Origin: Sternotherus odoratus
Lineage: Eukaryota; Chordata; Testudines; Kinosternidae
DNA length: 64,000 nt
Direction of reading: 5' to 3'
Assembly (NCBI GenBank): GCA_032164245.1
Contig: JAVMKO010000002.1
Location: forward strand, 56,329,840-56,393,839
The notes under the pieces are model-generated. The model had not been told where the DNA came from, made no database searches, and saw nothing but the letters and a program-made list of their open reading frames with translations. Shown piece after piece: positions 1 to 11,061 of the stretch. Both the position numbers and the translations under genes were made by a program. Every line of letters starts with the position of its first letter. Position 1 is the first letter of the stretch.

Positions 1-1240
1 GAAGAGACATTCAAAAGAGTTGTCTAACTGTCAGGTTTGGTGCCAGTTATTGTCCTTTTCTTACAGTATACATGATCATTTTGTTGTGTCTTTCCATCCC
101 CCCGACTCCCACGTGTTGTCAGAATAACCCAACCTCTATCAGAAAAAAAATCCAACATATGAAACAAATTCAATATTCCAACAAAGATCCAGCAGATTTA
201 CATTTCCCCTCATTGATACAGCTGTTTATATCAAGGACTCTGGCTTGAATTAGCTACCACTTTTGCTTTGGAGAGAGAGAGAGGAGACCACTGAGGTTTT
301 CAATGAGCACACTGATTTCACACACATTGGGTAGAACCAGGATTCCCCTTTGCTTTTGGTATCACACGTTACAATGCTACAGGCACAGTGAGGCCCTTCC
401 TATAAAAAAACCTGAGTAAACAGGTTTTGATGGGGGGGATGGAATTTATTTTCCACCCACTAACCACAGACTGCCTGAAAACCTGCAGAACACTCCCACC
501 ACAGCTCTTGTTCCAACTCCTGGAACAGATCAGAAGCCATTGCCCAATGTCCTCCTTTGTAGGTGGTTTCAGCCAGGGGTTTGTACAAATGTGCATCTAG
601 TGGAACCTCCTTTCTCCTGTTCTTGTTTCACTCCAATGCCCATTCCAGTCTCGCCTGGCCACAGAAATCAGCATGGATACCCTCAAGGTAGTGTGAAGGA
701 ATTGCAGGGGCTCCCTTATGCACCTGCTCCAGTGATGGCTAACTCACCCCCATCCCTAAAGTTATCAATGCCCTTAAAGTGGCATGGGTGCCCTTGTACA
801 GGACCTGCATGCTTTGCTGAATTTCACCCAAAGTAAATAATGTTCAGCCTACCATGGGGACATGCAGATAACGGTCTTCAATCCCTATACGTACTATGCA
901 AAGAGACTGCGAGAATTTGCATAATTTCAACTTGCTAATACTTTTATAGTTCAACTTTTAGAATGTTCTTCAAGGGGAATCCCCCTACCCAAGTGGTGTA
1001 GGGCGAGTGTCACTGTTGCTGTACTATCCCCTCCTGCTGCCTCTACCCCCGGAGTGTCAGGACTATGGAAAAGTGGCTGTGGACATGGATCCGATATATC
1101 CAACTGATCCACAGCTGTCTGGTGGGGGCTTTCCCCCTGGAACACTTCTGAAGCTGTTTGTAACTTGTGCCTCAACTAGCTCAGATGTCTAAGGATCGAG
1201 GGTATGTGAAGGTATCTATCCCCTAATCCGTTTTTAACCA
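1..1240. other. No recognised gene or named repeat
   Basis: Only short spurious reading frames are present. There is a small GA-rich run near 272-290. Nothing here resembles a coding exon with flanking splice signals that I can defend. Confidence 0.5.
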
Positions 1241-1249
1241 GTCCTTGTT

Positions 1250-1588
1250 GGGGCAAAATTCCCATTGATTTTGATAAGAGTTTTGCCTAAGTACAAATAG
1301 AGTAAAAACTCAATAGATGAAATCAGGACCTAATCCAGTGGCAATAAATATCTTATCAGTGAACACTAAACAGGTCATTCTGTAGGAAGATTGTCTATTG
1401 AACTACTGTTAACCAACCCTCTCCCCCCTCAGAGTTTATAACTGCCACACTTCAAATATTTGTTGCCAAAATTCTTCCTACATTATTTCACACAATATGG
1501 GCTCAGTCCTGCATTCTTATTCACTGATGTAGTCTTGTTGCTGTCAATGGGATACTCAGGTGAGCTAGGGCTGCAAGATTGGGCCCCT
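1250..1588. repeat. Old interspersed palindromic repeat fragments
   Basis: Two stretches (about 1250-1335 and 1501-1588) carry self-complementary phrases around CCCATTGATTTT and CTGTCAATGGGAT, and end in wording such as ATCAGGACC or GATTGGGCCC. The same type of phrase recurs at 19741-19848 and inside the MIR at 52323-52388. I infer ancient, short, inverted-repeat elements. Boundaries are approximate. Confidence 0.35.
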
Positions 1589-1589
1589 A

Positions 1590-1871
1590 TAGGGATGTCT
1601 ACACAGGGATAAAAACCCCACAACATGGCTGGCTTGGGTCAGCTCACAGGGCTTGGGGCTGCGGGGCTAAAAATAGCTGTGCAGACGTTCAGGCTCAGGC
1701 TGGAGCCTAAATTCTGGGACCCTCCCACTTTGCAGGGTGCTAGAGCCTGGGCTACAGCCCAAGCCTGAACATCTACACAGCAGTTAAACAGCCCCTTTGC
1801 TCAAGCCCCATGAGCCAGAGTCAGCAGGCACAGACTAACCAGGGGGTTTTAATTGCCATATAGACGTACCC
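1590..1871. mobile_element. Non-autonomous DNA element with inverted repeats
   Basis: The left end reads GGGATGTCTACAC and the right end reads GACGTACCC, an imperfect terminal inverted repeat. Inside, GCTGTGCAGACGTTCAGGCT (about 1677-1696) pairs with its near reverse complement around 1764-1787, so most of the element folds back on itself. No transposase is encoded. A clean target duplication was not found. Confidence 0.55.
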
Positions 1872-2130
1872 ATAGAGAGTAACTAGAGTGAACACAGCTT
1901 AAATAATCATTAAGTTATATTTATATTTCAAAGTCTTTTAAATATAGATAGAACTGTGGGATTTTGCAGACTCACACTGGAAGCCACAAAATCACAACCC
2001 TTAGGAGTTTTAATTAGATCTGCTGGGAGAGACATTTATGCACTGCCACATCAAAATGATTCTGCTAATGGACTGATCACATGGTTTATTAGAATTATCT
2101 AAATAAATTCTGGTATTTCTTTTTCACTCA

Positions 2131-2335
2131 AGCTACGTTTACACTACATCATTTACAGCGGCACAGCTGAAGCGCTCCTGATGAAGATGCTCCAAGCGGA
2201 TGGAGTTGCCTTAACTCCTGCCTCTGTAAGAGGTGAGAACTATGTTGGCAGGAGAAGCTCTCCCACCAACAGCGCTGTCTACACCGGTGCTTAGATAGGT
2301 AACACTTAACATCACTCAAAGGCATTCAGACTGAA
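2131..2335 (+). mobile_element. Non-autonomous DNA element, hAT-like, truncated
   Basis: It starts with GCTACGTTTACACTACATC and contains phrases around CAGCGGCACAGCTG, GGCAGGAGAAGCTCTCCCAC and CAGCGCTGTCTACACCGG. This matches my memory of a common reptile TIR element whose ends read CTACGTCTACACTAC. The right end is missing, so the family call is by recognition, not by paired ends. Confidence 0.45.
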
Positions 2336-2840
2336 ATGAGACTGAAAATTGTTTACTATGTTTAAGTGTGCAAAGAAATACAGTTCTTCCAAAGGAAAAA
2401 AAAGACAACCCCTTTAGATGCACAGCAGTGGACTATAATACATCCAGGACGCATAGTCAACACTTGTGGCTATACCAAAAGTGAATCCAGGTGTGCCAGT
2501 GAAAGAATCCTAGCTATAGGAATTCCAGAGCTTGGCATCTGGGTAACAAAGTTGTCAAACATGATCTGTCTTTAATTCCAGCTGGTGGCTCAGTTGCCAG
2601 AGTGGAAAAATGAAGCAGCATGATGGGTGCTAGCAACCACAAAAGACCCTGCCAAGTCTACAATCAATAACGTGCCAATTTGCTTTTTAATTGCTTTGCC
2701 ACAGGTTTTGAAAAAAGCTCAAATGTGCTGTATATGTGTTCTTTTTATATCATAGTTCCATATGTAGTGAGAACCCAGTAGTTTGTAAGCAACAAGATAC
2801 TGGTAATCAAGAAATCGATTTGTAAGCCTGGAGCACACCT
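2336..2840. other. No recognised gene or repeat
   Basis: AT-rich sequence. The 69-codon open frame at 2366-2575 has no recognisable motif and is treated as chance. Confidence 0.5.
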
Positions 2841-2843
2841 AAG

Positions 2844-3113
2844 ACTTGGGTCAATCTAGGAACTTCACTCAGGGATGGGAAAAATCATATGCCCAGGCCT
2901 GTGCAACATAATTAGGTTGACCTAACTCTCACTGCAGATCCAGCTAGATCAGCATAAGTTCTTCTGTCTACCTAGGTACTGCCTCTCAGGGGGATGGATT
3001 TACCCACCAATGGAAAAACCCCTTCCATTGCTACAATAAAGGCCTGTACCACCACAGTGTAGCTGCAATACCTCAGTTGTGCTGCTGTAGCATGTGTAGT
3101 GTAGACATACTCC
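2844..3113 (-). mobile_element. Non-autonomous DNA element with GTAGACATAC end
   Basis: The right end carries GTAGTGTAGACATACTC, the reverse complement of the GTCTACACTAC type terminus seen in other elements of this window. The interior has AGGTTGACCTAACTC and TAGATCAGCATAAG. The family is inferred from the terminus. No transposase and no clear target duplication were seen. Confidence 0.45.
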
Positions 3114-4092
3114 TGTTGTAATGGAAGAATATTCCATCCGTAATCTCTAGATTGGGTAACATGCAATCCACTATAAACATTAATAATGTGACTGAGGAGT
3201 TTAACTTAAAATGCATGGTTAATAAATCTAAAAGAAATGGGCCAGGCAGTCATAAAAACATGCAGCTTTATCTCTGCTTTCTTCAGTTCTCATATATGTC
3301 TCAAAGATAGACGTGCTTCTTTGGGGAAGAGTGAGTATTCTCAGACACATCTTCATGTGTTGTTTTCTGTCCGTGACTCATTAGCTTCCACTGTTTATAA
3401 TGAGCCCCCATTACCCATTTTCAATGGCCAGCTTTGCTCTCAAAATTTCTCTTCCCATTTCTCATGTTTGTAAAAAACACCTAGTCTCTACCACGTCAGT
3501 ATTGTTTATATATGCTCCTTCCTCAGCTCTGCCTCTCTGGGAACCCTCATGTTTAAATTCCTTTCACCTTGTCTATTTCAATTCCTTTCTATAGTGAACC
3601 CCAAAGTACAAATTGTCCAGACTCCAGCATGGGCAAAATGCTGCCTGCCAACAAGTGTGACAAACACACAGAATAGAATCAACCTAAAGAGAGACCTGGA
3701 GAAGTTAGAGAAGTAGTATCTGCTTGAAAAGAGGAAAGATTCAGAGTGAAACCCTGCACCCAGAGAAATAAACAGCAGGAATATAAAATGGAGTGACCTA
3801 AGAAAGCAGCCAAACAGAATGAGTTTGTATCTTATCTCCTTTATATTTTCCTAATATAACTTTAAGCCTTCCTTGCATTTAATAATATTCCTTGCATTTA
3901 AGCCCCATAACTGTTGCAGGGCAAATACAGGCTCAGGACTGGGAAACTGGGAGTGGAGAAGATCTATGCAAAAATCCTTCTCTAAAGTGTAACTTGCTAT
4001 GAGAGGGAAGATATAGTTTATAGATAATGGAAGTCAATGGGAGCTTTTCAAACAACTTCAATGGAGCCTGGATTTCACCTATAATATGTAAC
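3114..4092. other. No recognised gene or repeat
   Basis: AT-rich with no long reading frame or repeat family that I recognise. Confidence 0.5.
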
Positions 4093-4096
4093 ATAG

Positions 4097-4820
4097 TGTG
4101 GCAGGGTGCTGGCCAGGAGGGCCTGAGCCAGCCCTGCTGCCCCTTTAAGAGGGAGAAAAGCCCTCTGCAAACCCCCGGTGCAGGAAGGCTAATTAGCCAC
4201 CTGAGGTGCAGGCCAATCAACCTGCATGGGTTGCACCTGGCAGCCTCCTCTGGGGGATATAAGGCTGCCAGGAAGGAAGCCCAGAGTGGTGGTGGTTGGG
4301 CTATTCAGAGCTGGGAGTGTGTTTGTATGAGCTATCAAGAGCTGTGTGTGTTTGTATGAGCTATCAAGAGCTGTGTGTGTTTGTATCACTGTTAGCTGGA
4401 CTACATAGAGTCCGTAGAGCTGGGTGTTTGAGCTATTAGCTGTGAGTGTGTTGTGTATGAGCTAACCAGAGCAGTGTGTGTGTATGCTAGAGCTAACCAA
4501 TACTCAATCTGTGGGTGCAGTTGGGGAGGAAGTCCCAACCGGGGGCAGTGGACTCAGCCTCCCCCTGTAGCTGTTTAGAGTGTGGTGGTGGTGGCATGAG
4601 CTATCCAGAGCTGTGTGTTGTGTTTGAGCTATCAAGAGCTGAGTGTGTATTAATGAGCTATCAAGAGCCATGTGTATTAATGAGCTGTTTATTAATGAAC
4701 TGTTTTAAGCTGTATATATTGGTGGTGGGGTCCTGCACTGTAAATTAAAGAGCACTGGTTGGAGCAAAAAAGGGTTTCCTGCTGTGTTCCTGAGGGGGGT
4801 TGAGAGAGCGGTCTGTCACA
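4097..4820 (+). mobile_element. Solo LTR, TGTGGCAGGG family, long copy (724 bp)
   Basis: The element runs from TGTGGC to GTCACA and is flanked by an exact 4-bp duplication, ATAG (4093-4096 and 4821-4824). Promoter-like signals are in the expected order: CCAAT in GGCCAATCAA (4211-4220), a TATA-type GATATAAGG (4256-4264) and a polyadenylation-type ATTAAA (4744-4749). The segment 4300-4720 is expanded by tandem GAGCTATCAAGAGCTG-based units; two 29-bp units at 4329-4386 are identical. No viral genes are attached, so it is a solo LTR left by recombination. A 459-bp copy of the same family lies at 17683-18141. Confidence 0.85.
4329..4386 (+). repeat. 29-bp direct tandem repeat inside the LTR
   Basis: Two identical 29-bp units begin GAGCTATCAAGAGCTG and end TGTTTGTAT. 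Degenerate units continue to about 4720. This explains most of the length difference from the 459-bp sister copy. Confidence 0.85.
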
Positions 4821-5087
4821 ATAGGTAAGAGTTTAGATTTCTTGAAAGACTCCTGAAATTTGTCATGTTGCTGTCCATAAACGTACACTGGATTAAGTGA
4901 AAAAAATGGTTACCGTGATGTTAGTCTTTATCTCTGCTCAAGTTTCTCTTTTCTGCTTCAGTAATTTTCAAAGTAATATATAATTGTAATAGCATGATGT
5001 GCTTTCTTTTTGTTCTATTTGAATGATGTATAGTGAAGACAGATCTTCTTACCTTCTTACCGGTGCCTTCTTACCTAGGGTGCTGCC

Positions 5088-5614
5088 CCTTGGCAATAAC
5101 CCCCAACTCGGCCTCTGGGTCTCCCCTCCCGGGTGAACCCCCAACTCTCTATACCCACCTTGCCTCAGTCTAGGCTCCTGCCAGTCATCATCAAGTCCTT
5201 GCTCCCTGGGGCAGACTGCATTGTAAAAGCCAGTCATCATAGGCAAGGGAGATTTTGGACCTGCTCCCCTTCCTTGCAGTCCAGTACCCTTTTAGACCTT
5301 GCTATCAGGCTGCAGCCTGGGAGGTTGCCAGGCCTGAGCAACCTAGCTCAGCCTGCCCCTTCCCCAATGCTGCTCCACCCTCTGTACCCTTAGCTCTCAG
5401 GCAGCTAAGTCCTGCTCCCTCCTCAGCTGGAGGAAGGCTGTCCTAGCTCCAAACTAGCAGTCTTTTTATAAGGGCCTGCTGTGGCCTGATTGGGGTGTGG
5501 CCCACCTAGGACTGCTTCCCCCAGTCAGCCCAGGTTTACTGTTTTCCCCAGGCATGGCCCTCTGCAGGGCTGTTTTAACCACTTTGGGCTGGAGCGGGTG
5601 ACCATCCCACTACA
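5088..5614 (-). mobile_element. LTR fragment, TGTGGTGGG-like family, antisense
   Basis: The right end reads GGTGACCATCCCACTACA, the reverse complement of an LTR start of the type TGTAGTGGGATGGTCACC. The interior parallels the complete antisense copy at 25354-26063: both carry CCAGTCATC/CCAGTCACC and GGCAAGGG blocks, then CTTTTTATAAGG or CCTTTATACAGG near the promoter, then GGGTGTGGCC. The other end is degraded, and no duplication of the flanking CTCAC was found, so the left boundary is approximate. Confidence 0.7.
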
Positions 5615-6155
5615 CTCACCAATAGAAGTTGGTCCAGTAAAAGCTATTAGCTTACCCATCCTGTCTCTCTAATATCCTGGGATGAGCACACCTAAAACAT
5701 GAATGAACTAAAGAAGTTAGAGCTGATTGAATACTGCAAAAAATTGTCTGAGTATTTGCTCTAATTTAATAATGAATTTGCCTATCCTGTGCTCACCTCT
5801 TTTTGTGTCTGCGAACATTCTAACTACCAAGATTTTTCACACCAGCCTTCATGGAAATTGAATTTTAAGCTCCTATGCTGAACCCCTTGCAAAAAAAAAT
5901 ATTTTTAAACTTGCACAAGCAGATATTTGCACTGAAAATGGTATATTGTACAAGGGATAAGAAACAGCAAGGGCTATTCTGCTATGGATGGAAATACTTT
6001 TTTTCTACAAACAAGCGAACATTTAAATATGGACAGGAAAGCAATTTTTCTACATGAAACCAATGTAAAATACATAAAACTAAAGCTATAGCCAGTGTTT
6101 ATATAGCCCAGGACAAGATATTAAATCAAGGCCCCTCTAGAGCTCAGCCTCCATA
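5615..6155. other. No recognised gene or repeat
   Basis: AT-rich sequence without a supported feature. Confidence 0.5.
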
Positions 6156-6156
6156 A

Positions 6157-6272
6157 GGTGATCAGACAGCAAATGTGAGATCTGGACAGCAGGTGGGGGG
6201 TAATAGGAGCCTATATAAGAAAAAGACCCCAAATCGGGACTGTCTCTATAAAATGAGGACATCTGGTCACCC
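6157..6272. mobile_element. Small MITE with TAA target duplication, PIF/Harbinger-like
   Basis: Ends are GGTGATCAGAC and TCTGGTCACCC, an imperfect inverted repeat, flanked by TAA on both sides (6154-6156 and 6273-6275). A 3-bp TWA duplication is typical of PIF/Harbinger elements. At 116 bp it has no coding capacity and depends on a transposase in trans. Confidence 0.65.
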
Positions 6273-6275
6273 TAA

Positions 6276-7925
6276 ACCTCCCACAGTGGTCTCACCCCCT
6301 CCCCCTGTATCTTTTCCTACAGCTGTATTCCCTTACGCTGAAGAACCCATGTCCTCCTTGTTTCTGCCACTCCAAACTCCAGTGCTTTTAGACTGCAGCA
6401 AAGCCACACCCCCATATTCACCACCCACACACAGAACCACAAGCATTCACACCCAATTCAGTTAATTTTAATAGTTAAATTCAGTTCAAACTAATACTTC
6501 ATTCCTTAGGCTACAGCTTCTCAAGGCAGGGTCCATCATTTCAGGAGTGTCTGGATAGGACCTGGCACACAGTGGGCGATATTGTACACAAGACAAATGA
6601 ATAACTTACTAATAGTCATTGGAGTGATAACCTGTGGAAGTGCTTCTGAAGTGTAGGAAAGAGAACATCCAAGTCTCTGTCAGAGGCAGGTACAATCTGC
6701 CCATGATAAGCTGTAAGGGCAATCTGATCCTTTCATGTCCTCAATAAGAACACACTCTCAATGAATTACTATTAACAGGGGTATCTAATGGCTGCTAAAT
6801 CTAATTTGGAGCTCAATTTCTGCCCAACATGGTATGCTTCAGGAAGGTACAATCTGTGGTTATCCATTGCTACTCTGCATTGTATAAGTTATTAATGGCT
6901 TCAAATAAAGATGATTTGGAGGATGGTGTCTCCATAGAAACTGGCAGCTGACAAAACCCAAGAGGAAATTTCCTTGCTCTTGCTCTTTCACTGGTAAGAA
7001 CTTCTTCTCCTTGATTAGTAACAATTTGGTTTTGGTGCCTATTTTCTTTCTCTTCTGTTATTAATGGTGTTAACTTTTTCTGTATTTGCTAAAAGAAGGG
7101 AAATTCCAAGAAAAAGTGAATGAACATGGAGTTAAGTTTCCTGAAATCCATTCAGAAATAAAAAACCACTAAGAATACAAAGAAATCACACGTGGAAATT
7201 CTTTTGCAATTTATAGAAAATGCTTCCTCTTTCATAACAAAATGTTTCAATCCAACACCGCTAAGTTCCAGTAAAATTCAAACTTCACATACAAATCCTG
7301 ACTGACAATATATGCATCACTGTTTCTTTAAGACTGTGCTTTAAAGCAGAATTAAGAAGTCAGATGTATTGCTAGAATTTTATCCCAAAATTTAGGATCA
7401 GAGGTTTTTTGGTGATTGTCTCCTTGTGTTTCCCTGACATAAGCAGGTGGTGAATGTATACCACACTCAGCCCACAAAGCTGCTCAAAACTACACACACA
7501 GTTCTGCCAGTCCATGGTATAGTTACCAGTTTAGAATCTGAATCAATCTAGCTTGATCATGGGTAGAAAGGAACTGGGTTCTGTCAGTCAGGACGCTATG
7601 CTCTGCTTTGGCAGGACAAACCCAAAATTTCATGGCAAAGAACCTTGTTTATATAATCATCTTTCTTCACTGGGACCAGTGAGTTTTGCATGTCATGCTG
7701 TAATCAATTGATGTTTGACGAGTGCTATTTTTTATTTTGTATTAGGGAGTTCATACTGATTTGATTACAGCTGTTTTGTTTTTATTGATGGATGCTTGCC
7801 ACATCTTTTAAAGTCATTAATTTGCCCTCCTCTGACATCTCAATAGGGGCATATTGCAATCTCCTGGTGCCTTTAAGTGGTCCTTGATTCTTCCCTAGAA
7901 GATCTGGTCTGGTGATGGCCTTTAC
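6276..7925. other. No gene; possible SINE tail at about 6515-6605
   Basis: Mostly AT-rich and unrecognised. Around 6515-6605 the wording TCAAGGCAGGGTCC, GACCTGGCACACAGTGG and ATTGTACACAAGAC resembles the 3' part of a CORE/MIR-type SINE. This is weak, recognition-based support. Confidence 0.35.
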
Positions 7926-7930
7926 ACTTA

Positions 7931-9403
7931 TCATAGACTCATAGAATCCTAGAATATTAGGATTGGAAGGGACCTCTGGAGGTCATCTAGTCCAACCCCC
8001 AAAACCAATCCCCAGCTAAATCATCCCAGCCAGGGCTTTGTCAAGCCTGACGTTAAAAACCTCTCAGGAAGATGATTCTACGACCTCCCTAGGTAACCCA
8101 TTCCAATGCTTGACCACCCTCCTAGTGAAAAAGTTTTTCCTAATATCCAACCTAAACCTTCCCAACTCCAACTTGAGACCATTACTCCTTGTTCTGTCAT
8201 CTGCTACCACCGAGAACAGTCTAGATCCATCCTCTTTAGAACCCCCTTTCAAGTAGTTGAAAGCAGCTATCAAATCTCCCCTCAGTCTTCTCTTCTGTAG
8301 ACTAAACAATCTCAGTTCTCACAGCCTCTCCTCATAAGTCATGCGCTCCAGGCCCCTAATCATTTTTGTTGCCCTTCTCTGGACTCTTTTGAATTTTTCC
8401 ACATCCTTCTTGTAGTGTGGGCCCCAAAACTGGACACAGTACTCCAGATGAGGCCTCACCAATGTCGAATAGAGGGGAACAATCACGTCCCTCAACCTGC
8501 TGGCAATGCCCCTACTTATACAGCCCAAAATGCCATTAGGCTTCTTGGCAACAAGGGCACACTGTTGACTCATCCACTGTAATCCCTAGGTCCTTTTCTG
8601 CAGAACTGCTGTTTAGCCATTCGATCCCTAGTCTGTAGCAGTGCATGGGATTCTTCTGCCCTAGTGCAGGACTCTGCACTTCTCCTTGTTGAACCTCATT
8701 AAATTTATTTTGGCCCAGTCCTCTAATTTGTCTAGGTCCCTCTGTATCCTATCCCTACCCTCCAGTGTATCTACCACTCCTCCCAGTTTAGTGTCATCTG
8801 CAAACTTGCTGAGGGTGCAGTCCACACCATCCTCCAGATCATTGATAAAGATATTGAATAAAACCGGCCCCAGGACCGACCCTTGGGGCACTCCACTTGA
8901 TACCGGCTGCCAACTAGACATGGAGCCATTGATCACTACCCACTGAGCCCGACGATCCAGCCAGCTTTCTATCCACCTTATGGTCTATTCATCCAGCCCA
9001 TACTTCTTTAACTTGCTGGCAAGAATATTGTGGGAGACTGTATCAAAAGCTTTGCTAAAATCAAGGAACAACACATCCACTGCTTTCCCCTCATCCACAG
9101 AGCCAGTTATCTCATCGTAGAAGGCAATTAGGTTAGTCAGGCATGATTTGCCCTTGGTGAATCCATGCTGACTGTTCCTGATCACTTTCCTCTCCTCTAA
9201 GTGCTTCAGGATTGATTGGTTGAGGACCTGCTCCATGATTTTTCCAGGCACTGAGTTGAGGCTGACTGGCCTGTAGTTCCCTGGATCCTCCTTCTTCCCT
9301 TTTTTAATGATGGGCACTACATTAGCCTTTTTCCAGTCATCCAGGACCTCCCCTGATCGCCATGAATTTTCAAAGATAATGTTATCTTCTAACACACACA
9401 TTC
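7931..9403 (-). pseudogene. CR1 LINE, 5'-truncated, decayed RT and C-terminal region
   Basis: Read on the minus strand from 9401, the translation has [26 protein letters not shown], then [30 protein letters not shown] and KFADDTKL: the reverse transcriptase palm of a CR1 non-LTR retrotransposon. The C-terminal part follows with [15 protein letters not shown] and [19 protein letters not shown]. The plus-strand start at 7931 is the CR1 3' tail with TCATAGAATCC-type octamer remnants. In-frame stops occur at about 8985 and 8661, and the stretch 8575-8660 reads out of frame, so no functional protein is made. Endonuclease and ORF1 are absent because of 5' truncation near 9403, usual for LINEs. Confidence 0.9.
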
Positions 9404-10648
9404 CTCATTCACACACAACAGGATTGATTTATACAACACATTTGAATGCAGGAGAAAACAATCATTGCATTCTTTTACTTATTTTAAAAATGCTAAACCT
9501 ACAACAAAGTGGTGACCCTAAACATCTGTAACTGCCTTGAAATCAGCTTCAGACAAGATTCTGGATGCATCTTTACCAATGGCACACTAGGCCATTCCTT
9601 TCATCTTTCAGAATGGGTGTCTGACAAAATATGATCAACTCATTAATACTTTTAATGCATGCTACATTTTTTTAAAAATTATACAAAATACAAACAAAAT
9701 AATCCGACTACAATGTTTCTATCACTTAACTTTTTAGAGTAGCTAAAGTTTTCATTCTCAGATTGAAATTTATGTAAGTGGCTCAGAGGAACACATACAT
9801 TTTAAAAAACTGGCAGGAGTGAGAGTGGGGGAAAAGCCCTCCATTCAAGACAGAGACCCCCCACCCAGATCACATTGCCTGGAGCCAAAGCTAAATCGAC
9901 CACTTTCAGTCATTTCTATAGATTACTTTAATCGGGTATAATGTATTGCAATTTTTGAACATTTCACTTCCTGGTTATTTCAAGTGAACACAAAGCAGAC
10001 CCGCCAATAGATCCTAAGCCACAAAAACACTACACGGCTATACTGAAAAAAAATACTATTATATCTAATTGACTATATTATGGGTATTACAGATTGATGT
10101 ATGGTTGTTGCAAAGGGAATGGATCTTTGAGTTTTGCAAGTTTGTACTTTAATCATATGAGAAAAATGCATAAAGTCAATAAATCATATTTAATCACCCA
10201 CAACGACAGGAGTTACCAGTGAAGAATAGTGTAGTTTTATTGAATTTTGAGCATCTTCTTGAAAAATTAGTGGCTGTCAGAAATGAAAGTTTCTTACAAA
10301 CAGGTAATTATTCATAACGAGTACCACAGAGAATTCTCATTTTCTTCAGTAAGTTGCTTCAAGACATCCATATTGACAGGTTATATACAAAACTATAAGC
10401 AAAGAGCACAATGAAATGCTCACCTGTTTGAGCTGGTGGGTGTTTGATCTGTATTAGAACAATGTCTGGTTATTGCAATTTAAAAACAGATCTTCAGAGC
10501 CTTATGTTACTTTTAAAAATACATGTATTCTCTCTCTCAGCTGTCATTCCTGGAAATGATTAATTGTAGATCTTAATAGTTCACATTATGCCCTAGGCTT
10601 ACAGGATACTTATTGCAGATAAGATAGACTTCGAGGCATCTAGATAGA
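9404..10648. other. No recognised gene or repeat
   Basis: AT-rich flank of the CR1 elements. No reading frame or repeat family can be supported. Confidence 0.5.
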
Positions 10649-10651
10649 CTT

Positions 10652-11026
10652 ATGAGTAGTGCTGGGGAGGAGCCGGTGGTCGTGGTACATGTAGGTACCA
10701 ATGACATAGGGAAGGGTAGGAGAGATGTCCTGGAGGCCAAATTTAGGTTGCTAGGAAAGAGGTTGAAATCCAGGACCTCTATGGTGGCTTTCTCAGAAAT
10801 GCTTCCAGTTCCACGCGCAGGGCCAGGTAGGCAGGCAGAGCTTCAGAGTCTCAATGCCTGGATGAGACGATGGTGTAGAGAGGAAGGGTTCAGATTTATT
10901 AGGAACTGGGGAAACTTTTGGGATGGGGGGAGCCTATACAGGAAGGATGGGCTCCACCTAAACCAAAGTGGAACCAGGCTGCTGGCACTTAACATTAAAA
11001 AGGTTGCAGAGCAGTCTTTAAACTAA
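10652..11026 (+). pseudogene. CR1 ORF1 remnant: C-terminal SGNH/GDSL-type esterase domain
   Basis: This 124-codon frame corresponds to the end of CR1 ORF1. It contains VVVHVGTNDIGKG near residues 10-22, the GxND block of SGNH hydrolases, and DGLHLNQSGTRLL near residues 98-110, with the D-x-x-H block that supplies the catalytic Asp and His. The block with the nucleophilic serine would lie upstream and is missing because the LINE copy is 5'-truncated. The ATG at 10652 is therefore an internal methionine or chance, not the true start. ORF1 proteins of this type bind the element RNA in the retrotransposition particle; the role of the esterase is uncertain. It ends 35 bases before ORF2. A functional product is unlikely. 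Confidence 0.85.
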
Positions 11027-11061
11027 GAGATGGGGGAAAGCCGATTGCTGCAGAGGAGCAC

